Source: Welwitschia mirabilis
Lineage: Eukaryota; Gnetophyta; Gnetopsida; Welwitschiales
Direction: 5' to 3'
DNA length: 64,000 nucleotides
NCBI GenBank assembly: GCA_051453625.1
Contig: JBOZIK010000001.1
Span: 105,874,893-105,938,892 of the forward strand
This document shows, one piece after another, positions 33,790 to 45,319 of this stretch (positions are counted from its first letter, which is position 1; the number at the start of each line of letters is the position of its first letter). The notes under the pieces are model-generated. The model did no database searches and was not told where the DNA came from. It worked only from the letters and a program-made list of their open reading frames with translations. Both the position numbers and the translations under genes were made by a program.

Positions 33790-34460
33790 CACTATTTTCC
33801 TTCCATAATTTGCAGGTTAATTAAAATGGCCAATGGGATCTCCTAAAATCACTTCATCCATTTCCAAATCTGAATTTTATTTATTGTTATTAGGATAATT
33901 AAAGTAATAAGAGGGTCGAGTTTTGAGATGCATTTTTGATGATTTGAAATTAGGTTTATATTGATATCATTTATAAGAGATATTTGATAGATTGTTAGGA
34001 ACATTTTTCTCTATTACTGCTTTTAGTGTCTTCTAAGTGGTCTTTGTAGTTCTTTACTGATGATAATGTAAAGTTGTAGAAGGTTTAGATGTTGAACTGC
34101 TGGTAAGTCTAAAATGTCTAAGTTTATATCTTAGATACCCTTCTTCCCCTTTTGACTCAGAATCATTCATATTATTGAAATCTCTATTTCCAAGCTTATC
34201 AGCGTGATGAAAATTTGTTTTTCCTAAGATAGGTTAAAGATCCTTTAATTATCCCTCTAATGAGAGTCATTGTATCTATTTGTCTGCTAGCAAATGTTCT
34301 ACTCTTTTGGAGAGAATTTACATGGGTATTGTTGTCACCTTCATTAAGATCTTTAGAAGAACACCCAAGAGGAAGTATAAATGAAAGCCTCTCATCACCG
34401 ATGACATTGAGCTCAGTAACTTTGCTTATTCCAAAGTGTTTGTCTAGATTCCTATGTTTA
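33790..34460 (-). pseudogene. Minus-strand coding-like stretch, unrecognised
   Basis: Read on the minus strand from about 34455: VTELNVIGDERLSFILPLGC, LQKSRTFASRQIDTMTLI, then NDSESKGEEGYLRYKLRHFR, IEKNVPNNLSN, MHLKTRPSYYFNYPNN and NSDLEMDEVILGDPIGHFN, with only a few stops. It may be the remnant of a CACTA-encoded protein (TNPA-like proteins vary too much to recognise by eye) or a captured gene. There is no conserved catalytic motif. Confidence 0.3.
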
Positions 34461-37400
34461 GTATTTCATCTATGTTTTTTATTGTTTTCTTTAGTTTCAT
34501 TATGAAATATGTGTTTCTAATGTTGTGGTATATTGGTAACTTTGCATGTCTATAAGATCTCAATTAGAGCATGTTGTGATTTTTTGTGGCTAACTGACAA
34601 CTTGATTACTCAAGTCCTTGACGACTCTATTGATCCTTTGGTTAAGATTTGTTATTCTGTCTTCACTATGTCTTGTTTCTAGTCCTTTGTAAGCATTTAA
34701 TTTTACAAATCATAATCCTAGGAGCCTACTACTGTATGAATCTACTTTTACATGAATTTTAATAGAAAAATCTTCATACTTGATTTCATAATGTAGCCTA
34801 GCATAAACATTACAATCTTCAAATTTCAATAGTTGATTTCTTATAGTCATATTGTCATTGCTTTGCTTAAGGAAATGAGCTCTAAAATTTCTAATTATGT
34901 GAAAAGCTTATAAAGTTCAAAATTCTACAATTTTAAGTACTTACAATTAGGAATCTGATTAAGCAAATTAACCCATAAGATTTGAAAACTACATGATTTT
35001 AATTTGTAATATTTAAATTTTCTGTCTAGATTAATCTTTCCATGGATTTTGTCACTACCTCTATCCATGTTTCTTTGCTTATTAGATTAATAATGTTTCA
35101 ACCACTTAAACACAAATCTGATAACTTATAATGTAATGGGTGAGTTTATTATTTAAGACCTAATTAGTTAAAAAGTCTTGAAAGCATTAAATTTATAGTG
35201 GATTTGCAAACTTACAGGAATTATTGTTGGTGGAGTGTCAGAGAGGGGTAAGCAAGGGTATTAACATAAAGTATGAAATCAAGAAAAAGTGAATAGATTA
35301 CAAGGTAGGGGCATTGAAGGAGGGCATGAAGTAAAGCTATGTGAGAGACTGTGATTATGTCATTATATTTAACATAGATTTCAAATTAATACTAAACTTT
35401 TTTCATAGAACTATTCCATTTCTCCTCCACAATCTAAAGTTGGCTCTTGTCCAAATAGGTCTTTAGTTTGACATATAATTGTATATTTTTATAAAAATAA
35501 GAAGAAAAATATTATTCACATCATGTTTTAGTATTATGTATAGTTGGATGATCTTCTTTGATAGAATTCAGTCGATTAATAGGGAGATTATGGATGACAT
35601 TTTTAGTCTAGTATGGATTCCCTAGTTAAGCCTAAAGTTTCTTTTGCAATGTAAATTATAGCCATTACTTGGAGGAGAAACTTTTGCTAGATTTCTCAAG
35701 AATCCTGAAAGATATTCCATTAGACAAGAAGTGTAATTCTAGAAATGAAAGTATGTTTCAAAATAGGTTAAACTTGATGAAGTTTAGCAGGGACAAATTC
35801 TAAAAAGAGTCATTACCTTCGTCACTTGTATGAGACTCTGATACTTCAATGAGATATGAAATCATTTAGAAACTTTACACACTTCTTTTATAATCTTCTT
35901 CACTATTACACCAAAGAAGCACATGCTTATAAAAGGAAATCACTTAAATTTTATACTGTGGTACCACTGCCATTGAAAAATATATGTTTTTTGTGCATAA
36001 CGTCTTAGACCTTTCTAGCATGCTTTTAATAACCCTCTACCCTTCTTGACACCTCTTGCATTATTTAACACTCTTCTGATATCACGTTTTCTACATCTTT
36101 AGTTCCTACACAGTCACATTTCCTCCCATCTTCCTCCATTTTTTAGACTTTTCACATCCATCTCATTCATCAAAAAATGGGTTAGCACTTTAATAATCTC
36201 TAAAATAGCCATTAGAATGTCTGAGGGCTATGTGATTGTGGATTCACAATAACCTCTGCTTATGTTTTTAGTGTGGGGAAAATTTAATGATGGAAATGCT
36301 TGTATGATATGAATGCCACAGTGACTTTGCAGAAGTCATTGGTTATTTTGTAAAGTTAAAAACCTACAACCATTAAGGCACTACTCAACATTAACATCAA
36401 GATATCATTTTCACTAGCATCAATTTCATCTCCATTTACTAAGGAGTGCAAAACCATATGTGCAAATCCATCACGCATTGACGAAATATTTAAATGATAA
36501 GAATTTCTTATAGTTATTATCATTAATGAACTCCATAAACAAGGATTATGTGATGTGAGACAATAGTCTGATCATGTGGAAGATGCATTAGAGTGCCCAT
36601 GGAAGCCTTTGAAGAGCAGTGTGACATTGGCTAGTAGTAGGGATAGCATGAAAATTTTGATAGAGAAAGGTAAGTTGCACTCATTAGATCCTAGGTTTGT
36701 CTCTTCGCCTAGGCATCTGAGGTTAAGGAAGTTTTCCTTTTCAAACACTTTGAAGAATACAATTCTCATGGAAAATCTAGGCCCTAAGACTGTGAATTCT
36801 CCTATGCAGCAGTGAGAGTATCCCCTTTAGAGACATTTACATTCAAGTCTAAAGAGAATTTTAGTATAGTTATGGGATTGAGCCTAATCTATGGGCACTC
36901 TTCGATGGTAATTTTTGATGGCTTACTTAATTCTTATTTTGAAAAAATAAAAGGAAAAGAAAAATAAAAGCAGTAACTTTCTAAAAATAATGTATTCTAT
37001 TTTTTATGGACTTTTATGCTTCAAAATAGCACATCAATCTAACACATGTGAATTTTAAAAAGTATAATGTTAGTTGTTATGAATCTAAAGCTTATTTTTT
37101 TTCTTTTTATTTTAAAGTAACCTTATGTTATAAACTTAAAGATCAATTCTTTAAAAAATAAAAAAAAGAGAGAGAAACATTCAGGCTACTAAAGGTTATA
37201 AAATGAGGACAAGGATTTCTAGCTTATGAGGATTTGATTGTAGCCAAAGTTATTTACAATCTCCCCTATGATTGTGGGTTAGAATCAAGGAACGACCTAT
37301 TGCTTTATGAATTAAGAAAATAATAACAAGTTGGATGTAATTTTCCTCTTTATGTTAAAAGAAATCCTACATTATAAATTAAAAAAAAAGGAGTTAGTAA

Positions 37401-37724
37401 GTATCACACATTGAATATACAAGTTGTAATCATTATTATGTATACTTTTTTTATTAGATAGCAATAATTAGTAATATAGTTGAGTTCTTATCATTAAGAG
37501 AAATTATTATTTTTTTGGTATTTAATGATTTAGATAAGCCTATTTTCCGTTTCTCCTCCTCTTTTCAAAATTACCTTATAGTAATTATATTCACACATAG
37601 GTTAATAATCTATCCTATTATGGGTAGAGTTACTGGACTTTTCACAAAAAATCACCATTTTATTGGATTCTACTTCATTTTGTTAGTTCTGTGTTGTAAT
37701 TTTTTTTATCCTAGTTGTATCTTT
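34461..37724. other. CACTA interior, right part
   Basis: No family recognised. Opposed open frames at 36572-36815 overlap on both strands, which argues that neither is a real gene. Poly-A and AG-rich tracts occur near 36945-36970 and 37140-37180. Confidence 0.4.
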
Positions 37725-37897
37725 TGAAGTGTTTATTTGGTGAAACACCTCATAAACCTTTTAAGGCATTTATCTGGTAAAACGCCTCAAAAGAAGACCT
37801 TTTAAGGCATGTTTTTTTATTGGATTCTACTTCATTTTATGAAGAAATGTCTTAAACGCTTTTAAGGCATTTTTTTAGGGCTATATTTCTTGTAGTG
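37725..37897 (-). repeat. CACTA right terminus with subterminal repeats
   Basis: Contains GAAGTGTTTATTTGGTGAAAC, CTTTTAAGGCATTTATCTGG, AAAACGCCTCAAAAG, CTTTTAAGGCATG, AATGTCTTAAACGC and CTTTTAAGGCATTTTTTTAG, then ends TTTCTTGTAGTG. The same motif family as at 23245-23575 is present in inverted arrangement. It defines the right end at 37897. Confidence 0.85.
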
Positions 37898-38137
37898 TAT
37901 CTTGAAATGATTATATATCTCTTAATAATGCTCTAAATGAAATTTAATGATAAAAACCCAAGTCTTAGCTTATTTTTTACTTGTCTTATGAAAAATAATA
38001 AGGATTTAGTTTTCAAATCCACAGTATATGCACCATGGATGTGGGAGTGGAGGTGATAGGGTTGCTAAGAATAAAATGCTAAAAATAGATTATCTAACAA
38101 TAGTGTTTAAAAATAGTTATGTATATTGAGTAGAGTG

Positions 38138-38290
38138 CAACTACTATCAAAAAATTAAGGACATATAAGTCTAATATTAGACTAGATCATGACCAACTAA
38201 CCCTTTAGTGGAGTTCCATATTACACTGCCAAAGATTCATCTCAAGAATATTTAACTTGGTATACTTATGGTACAATAATAAACTTATTT
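38138..38290 (-). repeat. Athila 3' region block shared with 59569-59702
   Basis: Both contain GTGCAACTA, CATGACCAACT(A/G)AC, TAGTGGAGTTCC-like text and CACACTGCCAAAG-like text in the same order. Each lies 0.4-0.9 kb after an Athila integrase end, on the same strand. Confidence 0.75.
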
Positions 38291-38724
38291 GATTTTGGTT
38301 CTAGAATTCTGGTGGAATATGAGAGGTTGATGACATGGTGCATAGGTAGTAGAGTTAAACTAAAATAGTTAACTAATATAAAGATAATTTCTCATATCCC
38401 ATCTTTTCATGTTCTTCCCTAGTCATATAGTTACCTAATAATCAAGGTTAATTGTGTTATTTTGATCATCATTTAGATAATTACTATTTTTGAGTAATGA
38501 TTTTCTTTTTACAACAAAACTTTGGATTGATAGAATATGCTCATTGATATCCTGCATCTTATAAACTTTTAAATTATGCCTAAACCAATAAAACTTATTT
38601 AGAGTATTAAGAATTTTATCAAAAATAGTCTTAAAAATAATATTAAAAGTAAAGATTAACTATAAAAAGTTCATGAAGTAATTGTATGGATATTGATGCT
38701 ATTATTTCATTTTATTTAATTATC

Positions 38725-38960
38725 TTAGAGATAGAGTGGGAGTATCCTTTCCACTCTATAGAGATTCTCTAAATAGTTTAACAAAGATTTGTATTTATTA
38801 TAAATTCTTAGTCTTTGTTTATTTACTTGATAGATAACATTTTTCTTCAGGGTTAAAATTTCAATTGCTCCATTTCCTAGTACATTTATTATCGAGAATG
38901 GTCCCATTAAGTTTTTGATGTATTTCTATTTTAAATGAAGTTTTTTAAGGTCATATACTA
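38725..38960 (-). pseudogene. Athila-like integrase C-terminus
   Basis: Minus frame reads EGDLVLVYDLKKLH, then (38907-38725) MGPFSIINVLGNGAIEILTL and YQVNKQRLRIY. This is the end of Athila-type integrase, where family members read GPF.V..V...GAVEI and F.VNGQRLK.Y. About 60 codons are open. Confidence 0.8.
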
Positions 38961-39399
38961 AGACTAAATCACCTTCTTTACTTTCCATTTTCCTGATACT
39001 ATTATCATGATTTACTTTGGTTTTTTCTTATGTTAGTTCTCTTCTCAAAGGATATATCTTCTTTGATTATGTAATATATTCATGTTTTCTATTTATTCCT
39101 CTTGGGCTTTATCTAAATTACATTTTAATTCTTTATCTAGTTTTTTCTATGGATGTACTTATTAAGGTGGTTTATTTTTCAAGTACATGTAGTAAAGTTT
39201 CAATTGATCTATAATCAGAGCCATGGATAAGTGATAGTTCACGAGTCTCCACCAAGTCTATGTCTTTAAATTAATTTGTGGCATTTTTTTTTTTTTACTA
39301 TATTGAAGACTTGTAACTTCGTATCTATTTTTTTAAATGACATCTTTACTATTCCATTTCAATAAGTGAATTAGAGATGGAAAGGAATGGTTTTTATAA

Positions 39400-39560
39400 G
39401 ATAAGATAAAATTACTTGAGATTACCTTTCATTTCTAAGATTACAAAATTGATATGGTAGTAAACATTTTTAGCACTTAGCAAGATGTCTTTTATTATTT
39501 CTATGGGTATCTTAATTGATTTGTTAGCAAATTGCAATGTTCTTGGCTTTTTTTCTTAAA
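39400..39560 (-). pseudogene. Athila-like aspartic-protease end
   Basis: Minus frame reads TLQFANKSIKIPIEIIKDIL followed by LLSAKNVYYHINFVILEMKG. This corresponds to the retropepsin phrase LQLADRS...P.G...DVLV.V..F..P.DFVVLDM. The same segment is seen in copies C (about 56100-55990) and A (63960-63700). Confidence 0.7.
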
Positions 39561-40485
39561 GAATTTGAATTCAAATTCTTCACACAGAAATAGAAAGCTA
39601 GTTTTACTCTAGATTCTAGGTCTAATAAGCTATCATTTTATTTTCACTAATACATGAAATAGTTGAAAAATTATAATCTATTAACATAGGTAGAAGTTTA
39701 TTTTAAATTATAGAACTTACTTGTTAGGCTAAGAAACCTTCTCTTTACATTCATTTTCAACTTTATGTACATACATATGCAATGCATTTAACATAAGATG
39801 AAAGTTGTTTGATGAGATCTAAAAGTAAAATATTAATTTAACTTACTTAAATATTTTTTTGTATTCTTTATCAAGTTATTTCTTTATATTTAGGAAAGAG
39901 GGATTCTTGCAGTTTATAACATCTAAAATTCTCTACATCTTTCTTTTTTCTTTAATAATTTTACATGTGATTTAATTTTTCAGGGTTAAAAATAGAAGAA
40001 TCCTCTCTAAGTGGTTTAATATGTTCATTAATCTAGGTATCACTTCTAAGTGAAATCAGATTAACTCTCTTGATCTTACCTAGTTATGCAATAGACTTTG
40101 TACCCTTTAGGTTGGGAATATGTTGGACTATAAGCTTATTTAATTCTCTCTTATTAAGTACAAGAAATATGTGGGTGCTAGTTTAAGACAACTAGTTAAT
40201 TTCTTACTTTAAGTAACACAGAGTTTTGGATATTTGATTATTGATTTTATCTTACCTATTATTTATGTACATTTCAAATTAAATAGATTATTTTAGAGTA
40301 TCATCTAATGATTCACTCTAGTATTTATTAGATGGTTGTAACTATGAATTAGATTCTTCATTCTATGAAGTTTTCCATGAAAATCCATGGTGGTTTTTTA
40401 AATCTACTTTATCAAAATATCCATAAGGGAATGTTGATTTTTATGGTTGTTATTACTGTTGTTATTTTTAAAAGGGACTCTCAGT

Positions 40486-41260
40486 TTATATGATATTTAC
40501 CTTTTTAGTAACTATCTTTTCATAGAGGGATGTAGAGAATAATCCATCAATTTCATGTTTATCAAAATTACATATAGCACATATATCTCTCCTACTTATT
40601 GTTTTCAATTTAGGCAGTTCAATATTATATAATCTCTTAGTGATGTGATATAATTTCTTAAATAGAGCTATGTTATCATTTAGCTTAAACAATTTTTATC
40701 CCATATTTTTGGAGGCATTTTTTATTATTTTATTTTTTGTAGTAATTTTATCCTAGTTTTATAACTTATAACTATGTTTTACAAGGTTTCTTATTCTTCA
40801 TCAGTCTCTTTGAATATAGAAATTTTCCCATGCATTATTTTAATTAGTTGCTTATTTTGTAAATCTAGTACATTGTATAATAAGTTTAATAATATCAAAT
40901 TATCAAAGCTACACTATGGCCATATCTTTAATAATTCTTTAACATGTTCAAATGCTTTCTAAAAGGTTTTATTTTCTTATTTCTAAAAATCCATGAATTT
41001 TATCTTAAGTTCATTAGTTTTACATGTCAAAAGGTATTTTTTCTAGACTTGATATGAAAATTTTCTCTATAATCTTATAAAATAAGGTTTTACATTATAT
41101 ATCTAGGATTTTTTTTTTTCTTTAGGAGGAAAAAGAAAAAACATTTTATCATTGCTATCTTACCTTCATTTTCTATAATTAAAAGTAAGGCTTGAAATTC
41201 TTTTAAGTGTTCATAGTAATCTGTATAATCTAAATCATGGTTTTAACATAGTAAATAAAT
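40486..41260 (-). pseudogene. Athila-like gag
   Basis: Reading the minus strand gives an A+T-mutated form of the gag core: AFEHVKELLKIWP (about 40950), CSFDNLILLNLLYNVLDLQN, KIMHGKISIFKETDEE and NIVISYK. Family members read AWERFK.LLR.CPHHG, ...FY.GL....++..DA.AGG...+K...EA..LLE.+A. Downstream, ICAICNFDKHEIDG fits the zinc-knuckle-like CELCGG.H phrase. The open frame 40692-40486 covers the last part. Stops at Gln and Trp codons break the frame. Confidence 0.7.
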
Positions 41261-41270
41261 GAATGTTAGT

Positions 41271-43305
41271 TTAATTTTAACTCTAGTTGTATAAAGGATT
41301 AGATCTACATAAGAGGATGTAACTAAGAACTACTATTTCCATAACTTCTTTAAAGTTATCCTAAGTAAATCTTAGTAAATAGTATCTCTCTCTATTTTGG
41401 ACATGACCAATTCATTTAAGAGAATGTTAAAGGGATATTTAATTAAAGTTTTACTAGTTTTAAATGAGAATTTTAGGTAATATTAGTCAAAGTATATGTC
41501 AAAGTTATTTAGCAGTGATTGATATTTTGGTTGTTTATCACTTTATTTACCAAGTTAATTAGTAATAGATCTAATTTAATTATGCATGAGAAGTTAAGGC
41601 TAAAAGGATTTTATTAGAAGTAGAACTAATGGAATTTACTGAAATACATAATTTGTGTACTAAATAATGAAAAATAAAAATAAAGGATGATGATGCTAGT
41701 ATAAATGATAATAGCACTCATCAAAGTGTAAATTTTACATTGTTTAAAATAGATAATAAATAAGTTAAAAATATAAAAATTAACATGCAAAGTCTAGTAA
41801 AAAGAAGATATTTGATTCTAAAATTTTCTTTCTCATAAGTACAAATACTTATTAATAGTACAATATATAAAGAGGTTTCCTAAGTTTTGGGGGAAAAAAA
41901 GTAAACCTACCCTCTCTTCAACTAAGATTACAAAAATAAGGATAAATCACACCTATATAGAAGTGTTATCCCACATAAAGATCTAAACTAAATGTCTATG
42001 TATCCATGCTTCTATACTCTATATTTACCTACTTTCTACAAAATATATAATAGAGACTTTTTTGGTGTAACTTTTATAATGGGATATTAGGAAAGTAAAG
42101 AATAATAGAAAAGCTTTTATAAATAAAAATCATTCTTGGTAAACTAGAAAATATCAATTGTGATCCCTAGTAATGATTCCAAAAATGAGATGCACCTTGA
42201 CTTCTATAATAAATTATAATCTATGATAGACATGCCCTAATAATTAAGGTATAAATAGTAGTTCTAAATAAAAAATTGGAGATTTTATTATAGTATATAT
42301 AATCCTAATTTTCATTCTCTTATAAGAATTGCAAAGATACTTTAGAGCTTTATTTTGTAAGAAATAATGTACAAAGTACAACCTAGTTTTTTAGATAGTA
42401 ATAAATTGTCCTTTTTTAGATTTAAATGTAAAAAAAAAAAAATTCAACTATTAAATTTTTATTTACTCAAGGAAATGTAAAAAAATATAGAATAATACAA
42501 AAGATATTATATTGTAAAATAGTAATCATTTATATCCTAAAAAAATTAAAGGCTTAATTGTACTAGATAAAAATAAAGAAAAATTAAAGATAAAAAAGCA
42601 AAGCAAATTTAGTCATAGATCAAAATTCTTTTACTGCAAACGTAATCATTATAGAGAATAATAAATCATAATTTTAGTTTAAGGTAAGGCATGATAGATG
42701 TCAAATGAAATAGTCATTTCCTTATACTCAAGTAGGGAGGAAAAAATTCTTAAAATTGCTGACGAGATAAGTCCTTATCTAGTCAAATGAAATTTTAAAA
42801 ATGATAGATTTTTTATGGATGATATAAATGATGTTTGGTGAAAGTAAACTTTCATATCCAATATTAATCACAAATGGATAAGTAATTATTAAAGAATAAA
42901 TAATTAGTCTTTAAAGTAGAATGAATTTTATCTCTCCTTTCACATAAATTTATTCATTAGTTTAATAATTTAATAATAAATAAGTAATTAGAAATATCCT
43001 TAAAAAGTAAGACATAAATATATAATCCTTAGTCTAGTTTAGCATTAGCCTATAAGGTTAGTCCACCCATTTAGTACTTTAATTATCTCATTTAAATTGA
43101 AAATCAATCTTTACTTCATAACGCTAACATAACTAAAGGTATAGATAATAACACCGATATCCTTAGCTATTTTGTCTTTTACGAAGTCTCAGTAGCTTGG
43201 ATATTCTTATATATAAAATAACATAGATTAGTTTTTTAAAATAAGAATTTTAAAAATTACTAAAAAAACATAGTTAATAATAAATTTAATTACAAATATG
43301 ATATC
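41271..43305. other. A+T-rich spacer
   Basis: No gene recognised. It may include the leader and LTR of Athila copy B, but no LTR boundary or partner was found. It ends at the target site of the chromovirus-like element. Confidence 0.4.
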
Positions 43306-43310
43306 TATAT
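43306..43310. repeat. Target-site duplication (left), TATAT
   Basis: TATAT precedes the 5' LTR and recurs at 50692-50696 directly after the 3' LTR. Confidence 0.75.
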
Positions 43311-43684
43311 TGTAATGTTTCAAATTTGTAGTTGTAAATAAGTATATTAAGATACTAAATGTAATTAAGTATGACTAATGAATTATTATGAATGGGTGTG
43401 ATCCAAATATGTGAAACTTGTCCTTTCATTATGCTATTTAATTCTATTGCATTATGTGAAAGTGGATAGGCTAGGAGGAGGGCTGAGATCGTTGTTCATG
43501 CCTTAACCTTTAACCACTAGTCCAAGCCTATTGGTTAATGATAAGGAACATAATTCACTATTATTAATAAAAAGTAAACCTTTCTACTAAATTATTCCTT
43601 GTTATTCTTATTAATTCTAACATAATTCATATATGTTTCCTTTTTACATGAAATGATGTTAAAGTAGTAAAATGGAACGCTACA
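43311..43684 (+). repeat. Gypsy 5' LTR
   Basis: 374 bp, TGTAATGTTTCAAATT...GGAACGCTACA. It aligns with 50278-50691 throughout, apart from about 40 bp missing near 43480. Its terminal 12 bases differ from the 3' LTR almost entirely by G to A and C to T changes. Confidence 0.9.
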
Positions 43685-43686
43685 TT

Positions 43687-43698
43687 TGGTATTCAAGA
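43687..43698 (+). other. Primer-binding site, tRNA-Met type
   Basis: TGGTATTCAAGA, two bases after the 5' LTR, is a decayed form of TGGTATCAGAGC, complementary to initiator tRNA-Met. Confidence 0.7.
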
Positions 43699-44129
43699 AA
43701 AGGTTAAGTAGCGAATTGCTACTTGTAAGAAAATAAGGAGATAATACTAGTATCATAACCATAGTAATAGAAGCATAACATTAAAATAAGCTAAATGACA
43801 ACCATACATTCCATAAAAATAATATAAAGAAAAAGTTATAGACTATGTAATAGAAGAAAAGAACAAGAGTAATAGAAAGTAATACATATGAGGGGGTTCT
43901 CCATAAAGGATGAAATGGGATTATAACTTTCTATGCTTGGAATAGGTGGCTCCACTCCACTTAAAACCATCGCCATTTCAATAGTTGTATGAGGAGCACC
44001 TATTGTATTAGTTTTCATAGGGAAAAAAAAAACTAGCTATAGAATCTATCCTTGTGATTGTGACATGTTTCAAATGAGTTAACTTAGGGTTAAGTAAAAG
44101 AAGATAATAGTTAAAATACTATAGCTAGC

Positions 44130-45011
44130 ACCCATGGATGAGATTGCACTTGATGAAGTTAACATCGCATTTGATGTCCAATATCACACTTGAAATTCTA
44201 ACATTACACTTGAATACCTGAATGTCACACTTGGTTTCATGATGTTCCTACACTTTCTATTCAATTCTGACACTTTCAACTTCACTCTAGTCTACTTTAT
44301 GAAGAAGGCCTAACCTTGCAGTTTAGATTCCAATGTTACACTTATGAATTTAACATTACACTTGGATGTCTGACATTTCACTTGGATGTTTGAAGTTACA
44401 CTTAGGTACGTAACATCATAGTTTGACTTCTAGTGCTATTACACTATTAAGTTAGCTCTAATGCTTCTCATATCACTTCATTCCAATTAAAACTAGAAGT
44501 ATGATGTCATACTTTAGGAATTCAACATTACACTTGGGTACCCAATATTGCACTTGGGTGCCATAAGTCATAGTTTAACTCTTGATATTCCTAAACTTCC
44601 CAATTAACTCCAAGACTTCCTACCTCATTCTAGCCTGGCTTAGAACTAGAGGTTTAATATTGCACTACATTTAAGTTTAACTTTAGGTGTTACAACACTC
44701 TTAAATCAGCTCCTATGCTTTTTTCCTTACTCCAACCCACTTAGAACTAGAGGTCTGACATTACACTTGGGTGTCTGACATTGCGCTTAGATGTTTGACA
44801 TCGTAGTTTGAATTTTGGTGCTCCTACACTCCCTAGTTCGATCTAGCACTTTTTGCCTCACTAAAACCCACTTAAAGCCAAAGGTATGACATTATACTTA
44901 GGTGTCTAACATTTCACTTAGGTGTTTGACATTATAGTTCAACTCCCAACACTCCTGCACTTCTAAGTTGGCTATAGTACTTTTCACCTCACTTCAACCT
45001 ACTTGAAATGA
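44130..45011 (+). repeat. Minisatellite with higher-order units in the 5' leader
   Basis: A ~22-bp subunit, (C/T)TGACATT(A/G)CACTT(G/A)GGTGT-like, occurs in runs of up to three. Runs alternate with a ~85-bp spacer containing GTAGTTTGA, CTCCTACACTCCC, CTTTTTGCCTCACT and AACTAGAGGT. Higher-order units begin near 44301, 44491, 44644, 44745 and 44876, with intervals of 190, 153, 101 and 131 bp depending on how many 22-bp subunits are present. The array runs into the gap at 45012. It lies between primer site and gag, so it is part of the element's untranslated leader. Confidence 0.85.
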
Positions 45012-45112
45012 NNNNNNNNNNNNNNNNNNNNNNNNNNNNNNNNNNNNNNNNNNNNNNNNNNNNNNNNNNNNNNNNNNNNNNNNNNNNNNNNNNNNNNNNN
45101 NNNNNNNNNNNN
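45012..45112. other. Assembly gap, 101 N
   Basis: Unknown sequence at the right edge of the minisatellite; collapse of the tandem array is the likely cause. Confidence 0.95.
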
Positions 45113-45319
45113 TTAGTTTTCGATATCACACTTTCTTTAATAGTTATCACCAGTGGGACCCACTTCATTAGTAGTCATTATAACAACTGCTAACTGATTT
45201 AGTAATCATTATTTAGTTAGGAATACCTAACTCTTTAACTAGCACTATAAAGAGCATAATGTGTCATGAGAGAGGGGGAAACTAATATAAGGAAGGAAAA
45301 GCAAAAAGGAAAGAATAAT

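Larger units (their letters stand above)
23231..37897. mobile_element. CACTA (En/Spm) transposon, 14.7 kb with nested copia
   Basis: The left end reads CACTATAAGAAAAAAGG and the right end TTTCTTGTAGTG; the complement of the right end is CACTACAAGAAAT, so the first 12 bases agree in 11. Both ends carry many copies of a TTTTAAGGCATTTTT-type subterminal motif in both orientations, the standard CACTA arrangement for transposase binding. Flanking trinucleotides are TGT (left) and TAT (right), one transition away from the 3-bp duplication expected. The interior contains a 4.5-kb copia insertion; removing it leaves about 10.2 kb. No TNP2-type transposase could be read, so the copy is probably non-autonomous or too decayed. 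An EGY2-like exon and other coding-like pieces lie inside, consistent with gene capture. Confidence 0.75.
38120..41270 (-). mobile_element. Athila-like gypsy element B, internally deleted
   Basis: On the minus strand, gag (41260-40486), protease end (39560-39400) and integrase C-terminus (38960-38725) follow in correct order, but RT, RNase H and most of integrase are missing between protease and integrase tail. A block near 38138-38290 is shared with 59569-59720 downstream of another Athila copy's integrase, so it is the 3' untranslated/LTR region of the family. The CACTA right end lies about 220 bp further on, possibly inside this element's 3' LTR. Confidence 0.7.

Noticed and set aside
36572-36815. 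Opposed open frames on both strands near 36.6 kb
   Set aside because: Overlapping frames on both strands without motifs or codon bias; neither can be supported.
31250-37700. Functional host gene with introns
   Set aside because: Only one recognisable exon-like piece (EGY2-like) was found, it has a lost metal ligand and no neighbouring exons, and it lies inside a transposon.
43836-44018. 60-codon minus-strand frame with vague similarity to the 32957-33154 minus frame
   Set aside because: The resemblance is limited to a few residues (GVE..PS..SY) and lies in the leader of a gypsy element; probably chance.
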